Translations under genes and position numbers: made by a program | Origin: Porphyra umbilicalis | Lineage: Eukaryota > Rhodophyta > Bangiophyceae > Bangiales > Bangiaceae | Length of the DNA: 64,000 bases | Assembly (NCBI GenBank): GCA_002049455.2 | Contig: KV918844.1 | Location: 1 to 64,000 of the forward strand | Reading direction: 5' to 3' | The notes under the pieces: generated by a model | The model's input: the letters and a program-made list of their open reading frames with translations, nothing else | What the model was told of the DNA's origin: nothing | Databases searched by the model: none | Shown: positions 26,273 to 37,588 of the stretch, in pieces | Numbering within the stretch: position 1 is the first letter of the stretch | Layout: the number at the start of each line of letters is the position of its first letter

Positions 26273-26824
26273 GAGCATCTCCACCAATGGAGCCAACCGT
26301 CCAACCCAACGGCCACGTGTGCACAACGTGTGGTGCTGTCACTGGCTCTCCAAACGCAGAGCTAAAACTAAGCTGATCACGTCTCAAGCTTGGGCTCGTC
26401 TCGACGTCTCTGGCGGTGGGCCTCTTTTGTGGCACGCCAGTAATCCCACAGATGCACTACAGAGAATCTCCATGACTGCCAGATCGTCTCGCAACTGTCT
26501 GCAAGCCACGGGTCACGCTTTCCATTGGCTTTCGTGGTTCGAACAGGGAACCAGGGGTTGGCCAAACGACTCGGGGCGTCTCCAAACAGGCCTGTTTGGA
26601 GTTGCGCTGCCGTTCAAGCTCCAAAAGAAGGGCGATCCCGCGAGGCCACCACGAGATGCATTAACGGATTACAAAACGTGAACCGGTCTATTTTTGGGCC
26701 GTCACAGCCCCGTCACACCCTAGTTTTGGAGCGGATCCCAGCCACCAGTGCTCCAACCGTCCAAACGGCCAAACGGTGCCACGTTTGGCTGTTTGGACGG
26801 TTGGAGCCATTGGTGGAGACGCTC
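26273..26824. mobile_element. 552-bp MITE, copy 1 (PIF/Harbinger-like)
   Basis: Terminal inverted repeats GAGCATCTCCACCAATGG (left) and the complement of GAGCGTCTCCACCAATGG (right), with similarity continuing for about 30 bp. It is flanked by TAA on both sides (26270-26272 and 26825-26827). A 3-bp TWA duplication and a GAGCATCTCC-type end resemble Tourist-like MITEs of the PIF/Harbinger superfamily. It contains no transposase. A second copy of exactly the same length is at 57857-58408, highly similar by eye except near the right end. Confidence 0.85.
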
Positions 26825-26827
26825 TAA

Positions 26828-27244
26828 CGCGCGCCGGAATAGAATCGCGTTCTGTTGAGGCTGCCCCGTGCAGCGACCGTGGGCGCCGCGTCTGCGCTCA
26901 CGCTGCCGCGTCGGCGGGCACGGGGGCGGCGCGCCGTCGGTGGCAGGCGACGCGGGGCCGGCGCGCCCGCACGTGCGCGGCCGCGTGGGGGGGCGGCGAC
27001 GGCGGCGGGGGTGGGGCGGGCGGGGGTGGGGGGGGGGGGGAGGGAAGGGCACCACCTCGACGCACGCGGCCGCCACGCCACTGGCGTTGTTGGGCCACAG
27101 GGGCGTGGCGCCCGCCCAAGCCCGGGCGCCGCGCGGCCGTCTGTGGGCGCGCTCCCCCCCCCCCCTCGCCGCCCGCACGCCCCCCCCCCGCGCCAAGGGC
27201 GGCGGCCATCTGGCGCCCGTGCCGCGGGGTGGACGCGCGCCTCC

Positions 27245-27281
<37 letters not shown>

Positions 27282-27788
27282 GGTCACGGCGGGGCGCGCG
27301 CAGCGGGGGCACCCGGGACGGCGCCGCTCGTCGCGCCGCGCCGGCGGCGGCGGGGCGGAATGGCGGCGCACCGCCACCGCGGGCGGCACGGCGCCGTGCG
27401 CGCCGCCGGCGGGCGGCGCTCGCGGCGGCGCGGCGGCGGCGGTCGGCGGCGGCGGGCGGCCGCCGCCGCCCGCCCGCCCCCCGCGGGGGGCAGAGGCGAG
27501 CGGCGGCGGCGGCGGGGGGGGGGGGGGGGGGGGAGGGGCACTGCCGCTGCCGTGGAGGCGCCAGTGGTCGACCGGCTGGGGCGCCCTGTTGGTCCCGTAT
27601 GCGCCCCTGCCGCAGCCGCCGTCGGGGCGACGGTGCGGTCGCCCGCGGGGCGGGGGGGGGGGACCCGCCGCCCCCGCCGCCCGCATTGGCGGCTGGCAGC
27701 GGCGGCGGGGGCACCCACGTGGCGGCCGTGATGGCCGTGGTCGCCGCGCGGACGGGCGGCGGCGGCGACGGCGGCGGCAGCGGCGGCG

Positions 27789-27853
<65 letters not shown>

Positions 27854-28440
27854 TGTCGGCAGCAACACTATTGCTGGCGGCGGCGTGCGCCTACGGACGG
27901 CTGGCGCGCCGCGCGCGCGGCGGTGGCGTTGCGCCGCTGCCGCAGGCACGGGGCGCGGCGGGCCGATGCTTGCTAGCCCCGCCAGGACGCTGCCGCTGCC
28001 ACCACCTCCGCGGCCGCCGTCGTGGCCGTGACGGGGCCGCCGCACGCCGCCGGCGAGCGCATGGGGGGGCAACCACATCGTGCGCCGATTGGGCGTCGGC
28101 GGCAGGCCGTGGGCGGAGCGCGCCGGCCACCCGCCCCGCCCGGCAGCGTCGCGACGCTGATGCGCTTGCGTTGGGGTTGGGGGGCGGGGGGGGGGAACCA
28201 CGCGTGACCGTGGGCGCGTGGCGGGCGCCCCCATGGGGCGGCAGCGACGCAGCCGCGCGACGCGCGCGGCGGCGGTGGTCGCCACCCGCACGGGCGTGTG
28301 GCGGGGGCGGCGCGCGGGCGGTATGGCGGACGGGCACTTGTCGTGTGGGCGCCCATGGTGACCGTGCTCCGTGGTGTGGGCCAGGAAGGGGTGGACGAGG
28401 GAAATAGAAGCGAGTGTGTCGTAGGAGGCCACCAACGTGG
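26828..28440. other. GC-rich low-complexity tract, no confident gene
   Basis: Long frames on both strands encode mostly Arg, Ala, Gly and Pro (forward 26776-28407 and 26855-27976, reverse 28435-27284 and 27714-26824). Patches such as forward 27680-27780 look protein-like but cannot be joined into a gene by eye. No domain is recognised. Confidence 0.35.
27790..27853. repeat. (GGC)n trinucleotide microsatellite
   Basis: About 21 uninterrupted GGC-type triplets. In the frame that looks most protein-like upstream it would encode poly-Gly. Confidence 0.85.
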
Positions 28441-29500
28441 GGGCAGGAGGCCATTGTCCGGGTGTGTCTCGCCCACTACTACGATAATAATAGCGCGCCC
28501 CGCATTGGTCTTCGGGTCACAGACAGAGACCAGAGCGTGGCACGTGGAAGTGAAACACAGTACATATTGTCGATGCGCCAAAAAGTGGACATGACATGAT
28601 CAGGTGTGAGAACAGGAAGAGTACAGGAGGGGCTCTTCAGTCCCAGTTGAGGTCGATTCAGTCTCTTCTGCAACGATTTGTCGTGTGATGGCGACATATA
28701 ACTACATACGAACATATCCTGGTACTACGTGATTGGCCCACACGATTCGATCTCCAGATAGGATGCTTCGCTCACAAGTCTTTCTTCAGACTTCTGATGA
28801 CACGCACAGAGAAGAACCGACGCCGCCCATGTCAACAGCGGGTGACCGGAGGCCTCCCCGGACAGGAACCTGATAGCTGCCTCATCGCGCTACTCTTGGA
28901 CAGTCTTCGAACTAGGGCCCATTTCTGTGGCTGTCGGCATCGCTCGACGAAGAAGGTGCAATCGTGACTGCGGCTGTCGTCCCGAGATCTGTGAAGTGAA
29001 GCCTGAGAGAAGCCTTCCATCATGGCCTGACTGGGACGCGAACTGGACGAACCGCGCCTGAATGCATTCGGCGTCCGGCGCCCGACGGGGGGGACATGCT
29101 TCTTCGAACCCTGCTGACGAGAGGGGCGAGTGGTTGCAAATCTCCTGCTCTGAGTTAGCACCTGATGCGAGCAGCGAGTCTGCTAAGAACATTTAGCCGA
29201 CCCACATCACGTGCCAGGCCAGGCACGCAAGACATATCACATGAATGCCTTCAGAAAGTCCCGTGATTGCTCCCCTCTGATTGGTTAGTCGTGAATGAAA
29301 TATGCCATGAACTCACATGTATGACTGCAAGGAATATTTAGTCATAAAACTTCCAGTCAGTAACGATGACAGACATTCTCATTCATCGATTGCAGCATTC
29401 GATAGATCCGAACACCATGTGAAAGGCTGAAATCGTCTGCTTCTGATCTGGAGGACGGCGCAGGTCAAAACGCTTGCTCCAGAGGCTGCCTTCGTGACTG
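28441..29500. other. Mixed-composition DNA, no gene recognised
   Basis: Short scattered frames only; I see no terminal repeats, domains or RNA genes. The AT-richer part (28.6-29.4 kb) leads into the minisatellite region. Confidence 0.45.
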
Positions 29501-29580
29501 CCGTCACCGACCCACACGTGGCCGTCGCTGCGCAATTTCCATCCAGACAACTGGTCTGGCTCCATGCACTGCCATCGAGG

Positions 29581-29925
29581 GCTTCGGACTGCAGACCCCC
29601 CACCCCCACAGGAGGTCATCCCCAGTTGATTTCCCTCTCGCGCCCACCTGGCTCCAGTGGCTGCGATCGCAGATTTTAGACTGCTGGCCCCACCCGCTCA
29701 TGGGTATCGCACACGCCGCTATTCCCGTCCCCCACCCACCTGGCTCAAATCGCTGCAATCGAAGGGTTTGTCAGCCATCCCCACCCCCCTGGAAGTGCTA
29801 GCCGGCGCGCATGTTTTGGCCGGCCCGTCCGTCTGGCCGCAGAAGCTGCGATCGACGGTTCGTGCCTCGGGCCTCCCCCGTCAGCAACGCGCTAAACGCG
29901 TATGTCGCAATAAAGACATGCCCGA
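29581..29925. repeat. 345-bp direct duplication, copy A
   Basis: Nearly identical to 30048-30392 at a constant offset of 467 bp. Differences by eye are about ten, several clustered at the two ends. It includes three or four of the TGCGATCG-core units. Confidence 0.85.
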
Positions 29926-30047
29926 GCCCAAGCGCTGCAAGGGCCGCTGTAATCTCTCTGTCCCGACCACCCACTGACCCCACACTCGCTGGATGCTTTT
30001 GAAGAGAAGCCATCCTGGCCCCACTCGCACACAGACTGCTACTGAGG

Positions 30048-30392
30048 GCTTCGGACTGCTGACCCCCCATCCCCACAGCAGGTCATCCCCAGTTGATTTC
30101 CTTCTCGCGCTCACCTGGCTCCAGTGGCTGCGATCGCAGATTTTAGACTGCTGGCCCCACCCGCTCATGGGTATCGCACACGCCGCTATTCCCGTCCCCC
30201 ACCCACCTGGCTCAAATCGCTGCAATCGAAGGGTTTGTCAGCCATCCCCACCCCCCTGGAAGTGCCAGCCGGCGCGCATGTTTTGGCCGGCCCGTCCGTC
30301 TGGCCGCAGAAGCTGCGATCGACGGTTCGTGCCTCGGGCCCCCCACCGTCAGCAACGCGCCAAACGCGTATGTCGCAATAAAAACATGCCCG
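30048..30392. repeat. 345-bp direct duplication, copy B
   Basis: Second copy of 29581-29925. High identity compared with the divergence between individual minisatellite units shows that this block was duplicated recently, as a unit. Confidence 0.85.
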
Positions 30393-31505
30393 GATCCAGG
30401 AGCTGCGACGACGCGTGTGCGCGCTCCAGGCGACGATTGCAGGATTCGGACGGCTGGCCCCACACCCTCTGAGACATGAGAGACCACGCTTTTTGCCGCC
30501 CACCCACCTGGCTCACTGGGTTGCGATTGAGGGTTCTTGACAGCTAAACACGCCTCCTCAAGTGGGAGTCTGCTGGTATTGTCGTGCGACACAGCTAACT
30601 TTCGTGTGCTGCGTCCTTCATGTCCTCAACGAAATCCTAACGTAGCACTCGATAGAAGAGCGACGACATCTCCAGATCTGATTGGTGGATGCTGCACCTT
30701 TTCTCGGTTTCCTCTCTTGAGGCCTCTTCTTTTCGGAACACAGTTATTGAACAGGGAGCGTATTCAAAAAAGAGGAGTCTAGCCTTTTGTCAGTGGCAGG
30801 CCTCGTCGTTCGGTGGGGCTTGCCGGCCACGCTCCCAACACAGCGCAGGTGCCGAGTGTCGGACAGCCGTCCCCGCCCCATGAGAGACCCCGGGCCCCCT
30901 CGTGGACAGTGCCCCTCTCTCGCCGGCGCGCATTTTCGGTCCGGCCAGCCTGTCTGAGCCTGGCCCCAGGCAGTCCGATCGAGGGTTCCGCAGTGTCGGG
31001 CCCACCCCGTCCACAACTCTCCGAAGACGTACTCGTCAGTTGACAGAGGGCGATGCTCCAGCAGCTGTGATGGTGGGTGTCCACTGACCCGACACCCTCA
31101 GGGAGCCAGAAATAGTGAATGTCCTTCGCGCCAGCCCACCTGGCTCCAGAGACTGCGATCGCAGGATTTGGATTCCTGACGTCTGACCCTCAGAGTTCTG
31201 GCGTCACTTCGGCGTTCCTCACACCCGTCGTCGTGGCGTCCATCGACCTCTCCACCTTCTTCGCGCCGCGAGGCATCCTGGGGGTCCGGCTGGACAGCTT
31301 TGGTGGCAGGGGGCGCCGAGCGGCGGAAAGCGTGGAGGGCATCGCGGAGGGGCGTTCCGCATTGCCACGGGCGTGGGTCGACGCTGGGGGTGCGCGGATT
31401 GCGTCGTTTTCTGGTGAGACTGTGGCGATTATTGGTGCCTCGTGAGATTGACGACGCCGAGAGCGGACGGCGCTTTAGCGAGAAGGTCTCTCAAAAAAAC
31501 CTGTT

Positions 31506-32600
31506 ATGCTTCCTCTGGCTGTTCGCTGGCAGGTCATCCGTAATCGCCAACGGGGCCTTCCATGGGACTCCATCGTGCTGCATGCGGGCTGCAGTTTGGC
31601 TGCGGCCCACAAGTGGTGGGCGAACTTTCAACGCCACGGGTCCCCTTGGGAAGACGATGCAATCCACAACAGGCACGCGGACGCTGCTCGCTTTAACGCT
31701 CCTTTTCTGCGTGCCTTGGACGGCCTAGTTCGAACGCATCCCGAGATCTTTTTACGGGAGCTATCGTCCATCTTCAAGCGGTTGGCTTTGCTTCCGGATT
31801 GGGACGCACGCTGGCCAACAAGTGTGTCATCCCTGGGAGAAATGTTACGTCTGATTGGCTTCTCGGTCAAGAAAGTGGAGCGACTGGCAAGCGAGCGCAG
31901 CCTGGCGCTCGTTGTTGCCCACTGTCGGCTCGCGCGGCATATCCCGGACAGATGCATCGTTGTCGCCGACGAAACGCACATTCACGGGGCGGAGATGATC
32001 CGGCCTCGGGGCCGGTCCTTGGTCGGCCAGCCGCTCGAGGCCCTCGCCCCCGATCCCCGTCCCCGCCAACGCTTCTCTTCAATTGTCGCTATCTCCCACA
32101 ACACCGGGATTTTGGAGCTGACTGTCAACGAGGTGCCGCCGGCGCAGTCCGGTGACGATTGGGTCGCTTTTTGCACAAGCTTGGCCGGGCGGATGAACGG
32201 GTACGTGCCGGGGGCTTTGTGGGCAGACCAACCGCCGGATTGTGTGCTTCTTTACGACAACGCCTCGGTTCACAATCCTGTTGCGGACGAGATCCTGACG
32301 TTGAACGGTGTGCTACTGCTTCACCTGCCACCCTACTCTCCCAACTTGTCTTCCATTGAGCCTACCTTTGCCGATTACAAGCGCAACGTGCGGGATCTGA
32401 CGTACCACCACCCCGAATTGCCAGACCGGCTGACGCACGTGCTTGCATTTGCGTCCATCCCCCTCGCCACGATCCAGGGGCATTATCGGGAGGCTCGGCG
32501 TGAGCTGTGGCGGCACTTGCCGGAGTTGACGGGACCTGGGCGTCCCTTGCAAGGCGTTTTGCCCGCGCTGCCGATTGAGTTGGCTCCACCGCAGCCGTGA
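31506..32600 (+). CDS. Tc1/mariner-IS630-type DDE transposase, intact
   Basis: An uninterrupted 364-aa frame from ATG to TGA. The N-terminal ~60 residues form a helix-turn-helix-like DNA-binding part (LPWDSIVLHAGCSLAAAHKW). The DDE_3 catalytic core follows: VVADETHIHG (Asp155), VLLYDNASVHNP (Asp251), PPYSPNLSSIEPTF (Glu285), with 33 residues between the last two. Length and motif order are typical of IS630/Tc1-mariner transposases. It cuts and re-joins DNA at element ends, with TA targets expected. I could not find matching terminal inverted repeats flanking it, so element boundaries are unknown. No intron and no stop are present, unlike the other transposases here, so it may be younger or domesticated. 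A pyrimidine tract ending TTTGCAG lies 110 bp downstream. Confidence 0.85.
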   Translation: MLPLAVRWQVIRNRQRGLPWDSIVLHAGCSLAAAHKWWANFQRHGSPWEDDAIHNRHADAARFNAPFLRALDGLVRTHPEIFLRELSSIFKRLALLPDWDARWPTSVSSLGEMLRLIGFSVKKVERLASERSLALVVAHCRLARHIPDRCIVVADETHIHGAEMIRPRGRSLVGQPLEALAPDPRPRQRFSSIVAISHNTGILELTVNEVPPAQSGDDWVAFCTSLAGRMNGYVPGALWADQPPDCVLLYDNASVHNPVADEILTLNGVLLLHLPPYSPNLSSIEPTFADYKRNVRDLTYHHPELPDRLTHVLAFASIPLATIQGHYREARRELWRHLPELTGPGRPLQGVLPALPIELAPPQP

Positions 32601-33160
32601 CGGTGAAGTCGAGTGGACTTGGGGGGGAGCGGGGACGGGAGGAGTTCTGTATGATGCGTGTCTTTCCCCTATCAAACTGTGCCTCGTGTTTCTCTTCTTT
32701 TGTTTGCAGTTGCCAAGTCGATACATATCTCAGGGGCTCGTAGCACGTCGGTCAAGCAAGTGTGTTGGGTGCCGACGCTTTGGGGATGGGAGGAACCAGG
32801 TTTTGGTGCAGCGTGGTGGCTCAGAGAGACTGACGATGCGGCTTCCAACAGCTGTGAGACAGCGCAACTTGGCGCGGCGCACCGGCTGGTGCTCCCATCC
32901 TAGTGCAACCTCCTTTTTGCAATAGGAAAACAGTCTGGATGAGGATGGAGTGAACCGCACCCATCAACTTTGTCGTTGCTGGTCCTATTCGCTCCGTAGC
33001 GCGGTTGCTCTGACCGTACGCCTCATCTGTGACGCCCACTGGAGGTCCTCCGCTGCCATAACAAGGGAGCCAAAAAGAGCAAAGCAGTTTATTGTGCAGA
33101 CGAGCAGAAACAGCCACAAGTAGATGACACACTCACACGGGTACAAACGAGCAACCAAGT
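32601..33160. other. Downstream region of the DDE transposase
   Basis: No gene is supported on the forward strand. A reverse-strand hydrophobic segment at about 33060-33140 (VIYLWLFLLVCTINCFALFG) may be the membrane-spanning end of the unknown gene that lies to the right. Confidence 0.4.
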
Positions 33161-33168
33161 CCCAGGGA

Positions 33169-34922
33169 CTAGCGCACCGACTGCAGCCAGTGGCGGCAGC
33201 TGGCCTGATGGGAGGCCAAGGTCTTATCCTCCTTTGCAAAGGAGGAGAATAGGTGCTCCACGAGCGTGTCAATACCAGCCGTCCCAGATACAGTAGAGCC
33301 ACGAACTCCATACGCCGTCGCGCCCTCCTCCACCTTGCTCAGAAAGTTCACTCTCTCCTCTCCAGTCTCATCTCCATATATGTGGTGGGTAAGCGCTGTC
33401 GCCACCTGCGCGGGGGTCATCTTTAAGGACCCAGCCCTCCGCGCAGGCGGGTCTACGGGACTAGGCGTGACTTCAATAACGTCATCCTGGTCCGCGACAC
33501 CAGAGCCGGGCGCGCTCCAATCGCCGCTGTCACCAAGACAGGGGGGAAAATTTCAAGCGCACCAAGGACAGACCGCTAGTCGCAGGGAAGCGTCGGGGCA
33601 TTGCAAGTACATGTCAAGTCAGTGTCGTGGTCGCAAGCTTGATCACGAGGCACCGAAGTCGATAAAGAGCCACACACAGCTCCCCAGTGGACCAAAGGAA
33701 TGAGGACGAAGCAAGTGAAGAGTACAAGCAAGCCGAAAGACAAGCTAAACGTACAGGCGAATGGATCCCGAGGGTGCCTGCAGCGCTCGCGCAGAATCTC
33801 GCAGACGAGTAGCAGCGTGCTTTTCCGCTGCGGCCCGATGACCGCTCAGAATCGCCAGAGCGTTCACTGGGGCATCGTCGGTGGTGACCCCGCTGGGCCC
33901 GCCAAGCGTCGCCGTGAGGGCCCCAGCGAAAGCGCTGGCGGTCGCGCTCAGGCCAGCGTCGGCACACCTCGCCTGCTCACGCGTGGCGTCAACGTTGATT
34001 GACGAAACCGCCGCTGCGTCGGAGCCAACAGCAACAAGGGTGTCCACAGCCGCCGAAACGGGATTGGACGTCCCAACGAAGTTGGCCACAAGAGACTGCC
34101 GGCGTGCCGTGCGAGCCTGGCGGGCATCGTCCGCCCTCTGGTAGTTTTCCAGGGCTTGCCGCCGCTGCGACTCAAACAGCGCCTGGCCCGACCGGCTGCA
34201 AACATAAAACTGGGCGGACAGCTTCTTCTTGTTTCGTTTTTTGAAGATAACGCCGTTCTGCGTGATCTCGCGCTGGAAGAGAAGGGGGCTCAGCGCAATC
34301 GTCAGGGGCGTGTGCCCGGGATTCAGACACTTTGTGCATCTGGGAAGCGCAAACAGAAACCACAACGTGTGGCAAGCGAGAAAAGCGATGGAACTGGTGT
34401 GGAGCGTGCGTGTCAGCTCGCGTCTGCATAAACAAGCAACACGCGTGATATAGGGCAGCCCAAAAGCAAGCAGCGGAATCTTGTCGTGGGCTGCTCACAG
34501 AAAAAGAAGCGCAGTTCTTACGGATCTTTGCACGGGCACTTCAGAGCGCTACATTGGGCTCCCGTGTAGAACTCGTGCCCTTTCGGCAGAGCGGCAACGC
34601 ACTGCACGTTACCAACCACCATTGTGCAGTTGGGAAAGTAGTGGGTTTTGCCGTGCTCTGTCGTCTTTTTGTAGCCACAGGCCCCGCACGTCGCGTTGGC
34701 CCGTCCGGGGCGCTCAGCAACTGCCTCCTTGGGCGACAGATTAAGCGGGGCGCGGGTGAGATCGCGCTCCGCCGGGGATCCTACAAGTAGCTCAATCGTC
34801 CATGCCACGAACGCCATTTCCAACTCAACAACAGATCGGAGCTGTCCGTTAGAATCGTGTCGCCAAGGGCAGTTCGATGAGCGCAACGCGATGAGTCCAC
34901 CGAGAAGCGTTGACACACACAC
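33169..34922 (-). CDS. Multi-exon gene, unknown Cys-rich helical protein
   Basis: Reverse-strand coding pieces joined by at least one good intron. The first exon, ending at 34522, is Cys-rich: CGACGYKK, then FPNCTM, then CSALKCPCKDP, possibly zinc-binding. A 98-nt intron (34521-34424) begins GTAAGA and ends TTTATGCAG. The next exon reads a hydrophobic stretch (IAFLACHTLWFLFALP), then CTKC, then a long helical part (ESQRRQALENYQRADDARQ and onward) to a stop at 33745. Further left, 33420-33169 reads as coding (MTPAQVATALTHHIYGDETG and onward), followed by a strongly hydrophobic segment in another frame near 33.1 kb. Upstream start and last exons are uncertain. The plan (Cys/charged part, hydrophobic segment, helices) resembles the genes at 13.2-15.2 and 48.3-49.2 kb. 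No family is recognised. Confidence 0.45.
34424..34521 (-). other. Probable GT-AG intron (98 nt)
   Basis: Reverse strand GATCC/GTAAGA as donor and TGTTTATGCAG/ACG as acceptor. Splicing joins ..CPCKDP to RELTRTLHTSS in frame, whereas reading through the donor gives an immediate stop codon (TAA inside GTAAGA). Confidence 0.6.
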
Positions 34923-35880
34923 GCTACGCCCAAATGGAAACGATCATATCCAGCATACCTGCGCTTCCGTCGCTAGATGTCCCGGAGGTGGCAGCTGGGG
35001 CGGTACCCACCGCTGCTGCTGAGCCGCCGGCCATCGGACGTGGCCGGTGGGATATGCGCGCCCGTACTGTGAGGTGGCTGCTCGAAAGCGCGAAGAGGAT
35101 GGGCGTCACGACGGTGGCAACGAACAGCAGCGGGCTGTCGTCAACGATGAGCGCCGTCCCAGCGCGGGGCGCCCTAAATGGGGACAGTTGACTGCCGTCC
35201 CAGCGCGGGGCACGTATGGCTAGCGTTGAACTGAACCACAGGGGCGCGGCTTTTCGAAAGCGATCAGCTCAATGTTTTTCGCCCACTCCTTCGCATCGCG
35301 GGCACCAAACGTGGTAGACATCTTTGAAACGTAAAGTGTATGATTCACTAAGACATGGTCACAACTACATCTAACATTTGGGACGGGACGTAAGTACAGG
35401 TCGTTCGATGAGGCTGCACTCTGGATTGTCCAAGACAGGCATGCTTCAGGAAAGGTCGCCTCTTCTGGGACTGTCCAGCTTTTGGCGCAAGGACAATATG
35501 AAGAAAACGGTCGCTTGACCTTAACTCGCATATACGGGCCATGCTGGATTGGACCCCGCCGGGCGCCCACCGTAGGAATTCCCCGCAGTGAGAGGTGCGC
35601 CCGGCTCGGGGACTACATTCAGTACGTTGCGTTGTCCAGCCGAGGCACTCGGCTGTACTAGTCAGAATGGCCAAAACCGCCTGTCGTCTGCCATCACCTG
35701 TCTGGAGACATTCAAAGATTACCGACGCTCTTTCAAATTCTTTGGTGCGCTTGTGTAACGTGTCTGCGGTAGCACGACAGAGACTCAAGGGTACATGTTA
35801 CACCGTCAGGGTTGTCCGGGGCGGTCAGACTGTGAAGAGGGGATGGGTTGGGCTCGGCCCTGCCTTTCTACCGCCGACGT
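34923..35880. other. Intergenic or 5' region, no confident gene
   Basis: A 16-bp direct repeat (CCGTCCCAGCGCGGGG) occurs twice near 35155 and 35200. Short frames occur on both strands (forward 34910-35191, reverse 35109-34924). Neither is supported by a known domain. Confidence 0.4.
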
Positions 35881-36700
35881 TCGCCAAGGTGTGAGCGCGA
35901 CACGGTGGCGGCGGCGGCCGCCGCCGCCGCGGCCGAGGCGACGAAGCCGACTGATGGAAACGATGGCCACTTCGGCGAGCGTGGCGTTGCTGCCGTCTCC
36001 GCGCGTGCGGGATGGCGTGTGGGCGCGAACACCTGGTGTTGCCGTCGTGGCGCGTTCGCCCGCCGTCGGTGCGGCAAGCGGTGGCTGCGCCACCCCCTCC
36101 TCGCGGCACCAACCGTCCCCGCTGCGGCGTCGCCAGTGGGCGCGGGTGGTCGCACCACCACCGCGGCAGGGGTGGAGCTGTGGCGGCGGCGGCGGCGGCG
36201 GCTGTCGACGCTGGCGGCGGTCGGCGGCGGCGGCGGCCGACGCCAGCGGCGGCGGTCGCGAAGGACGCTCTGCCGGCGACGGCCTGAGCACCGGCGGAAC
36301 AATCAGAGTGCCGTCGCCGCGGACGGAGCGGCGGGGGCGGCGGTCGCTCCGGCCTCTGCGGGCACGGCGGCGGCCACCCCCGCCGCCACCGCCACTCGCG
36401 GCGGTGACCCGACGGCGCTGCCATCAGCGCCGGCCACGACCGCCTCGCCGGGGGCGGCGACCGCCGGCGACGCGCGGCGGCGGCGGTCGACATCCCCCCT
36501 CTCGGCCGGCGGTGGCGCCGCCGTCGGCGGCGGACTGGGCGGCTGCCCCGACCCAACCCCGCCACCACCCTGCGCGCTCTGCGGCGGCTCAACCCCCTCT
36601 TGTCCGAAGGCGGTGGCGGCGACGTCGGCGGTTGAGGTGGTGGGGGGTTGGCACAGTGGGTGCCCCAGCCCGTCGCCGAGAGGGACGCCAACGGGGTGAG
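35881..36700. other. GC-rich coding-like tract, unknown
   Basis: A forward frame (35848-36699) reads Ala/Thr/Pro-rich sequence ending with two cysteine clusters (PPPPCALCGGSTPSC). It has high third-position GC. Reverse frames (36302-35868, 36773-36303) are equally long. No domain is recognised; the forward frame is my preference because of its more balanced composition in the second half. Confidence 0.3.
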
Positions 36701-36929
36701 CAAAGGTTGTTTTTCTTGACATGGAGGAGCGCCTGGCAGTGTAAAGCTTGCCAGTCAATGGGCGGTGCAACATGCGATCACAAAAATTGTGGTGAAAAGC
36801 GGGGCTCAGTGCCCCTTCAGGGGGTGTTCATAAAAGTATTGTGGCTCCCACAATCTCTCAAACTGCCTAATTGATCCAACACCAGTTAGGGTTCACAGCG
36901 CCGCCACCGCCGCCGGCTATGCCGACGCG

Positions 36930-37430
36930 GTGCACGTGTCGCCCGACGGGCACCGAGTGGCGGGGAAGACGGCGTCGGGGGGGTTGCTGTACGCAGTCAA
37001 GTTTGGGGTCGTCGTCACCCCGCCGCTCAGTTTCGTCGGCGGGGGGGGGGGGGAGCGGGGATGGACAGCAGCGGCGGGCCGCCACCGTCGCAGGCGCAAG
37101 CGTGCGTCGACAACGGCGGGTCGCTCGGGGAGCGGCGTCGCGGTCGGCGCCGCTGCTCGTCGCCGCGCCGATGTAGGGGGTAAGGGGCTTTTCTGGATTG
37201 CCACGCGGGTGGTATCACGTGGAAACGGGAGGGGTGGCGCGTCGACTCCGCCCGCTGTCGACCCGTTGGTGCGCCCTGCGTATGCGCAGTCGGCACCTAC
37301 GCCGCGAGTACGCGGCAGTGGTGTTGTTGCCGGCTGTTTGCGCGCGATGGCGCGGCTGCCCCGCTGCTTTTTAGTGACGGCAGTGGCTGCTGTGGGGACG
37401 GCGGCCACTGCCAAGCTTTGTATTCAGTGA
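36930..37430 (+). CDS. Possible small ORF or terminal exon, unknown
   Basis: A 166-codon forward frame (MHVSPDGHRVAGKTASGGLL at the start). The sequence just upstream reads in the same frame and follows an AG, so it could be an exon rather than a complete gene. The stop lies 3 codons inside the 163-bp segment duplicated at the end of the window. No domain is recognised. Confidence 0.25.
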   Translation: MHVSPDGHRVAGKTASGGLLYAVKFGVVVTPPLSFVGGGGGERGWTAAAGRHRRRRKRASTTAGRSGSGVAVGAAARRRADVGGKGLFWIATRVVSRGNGRGGASTPPAVDPLVRPAYAQSAPTPRVRGSGVVAGCLRAMARLPRCFLVTAVAAVGTAATAKLCIQ

Positions 37431-37588
37431 GGAAGAAGACGGAGAAGGCGTGTGTCATCTGGTGGGCCTGTGCCGTGTTGTGGCAGACCATGACAGTACT
37501 TGTCTTATTCAATATGCGGCCTCTCTCAGTGGGTTGTCTCTTTGCATACTTGCCGAGGCTGTTCGTTGCGCTTGCGCCCTCTTTAATC
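37426..37588 (+). repeat. 163-bp perfect inverted duplicate, copy 1
   Basis: Identical, by reading, to the reverse complement of 63838-64000, which is cut off by the right edge of the window. Identity stops sharply at 37588; the left limit cannot be seen because the partner leaves the window. Confidence 0.93.

Larger units (their letters stand above)
29500..31190. repeat. Degenerate minisatellite with TGCGATCG core
   Basis: A core of the form CACCTGGCTCCAGTGGCTGC followed by GATCGCAG recurs at irregular spacing of about 60-110 bp. Examples lie near 29645, 29746, 29828, 30112, 30213, 30296, 30504, 30952 and 31138. Each core is followed by a pyrimidine-rich stretch with CCCCACC or CCCCAC. Individual units differ by 10-40%. 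The array also contains a larger, much more recent duplication (listed separately). I know of no element with this unit. It may be a satellite, or the remains of a repeated non-coding gene. Confidence 0.6.

Noticed and set aside
26776-28407. A 543-codon forward frame
   Set aside because: It starts inside the MITE and runs through GGC repeats; composition alone explains its length.
29500-31190. CRISPR-like array from the regularly recurring motif
   Set aside because: Unit spacing is irregular, units are diverged, and there are no distinct unique spacers; the genome is eukaryotic.
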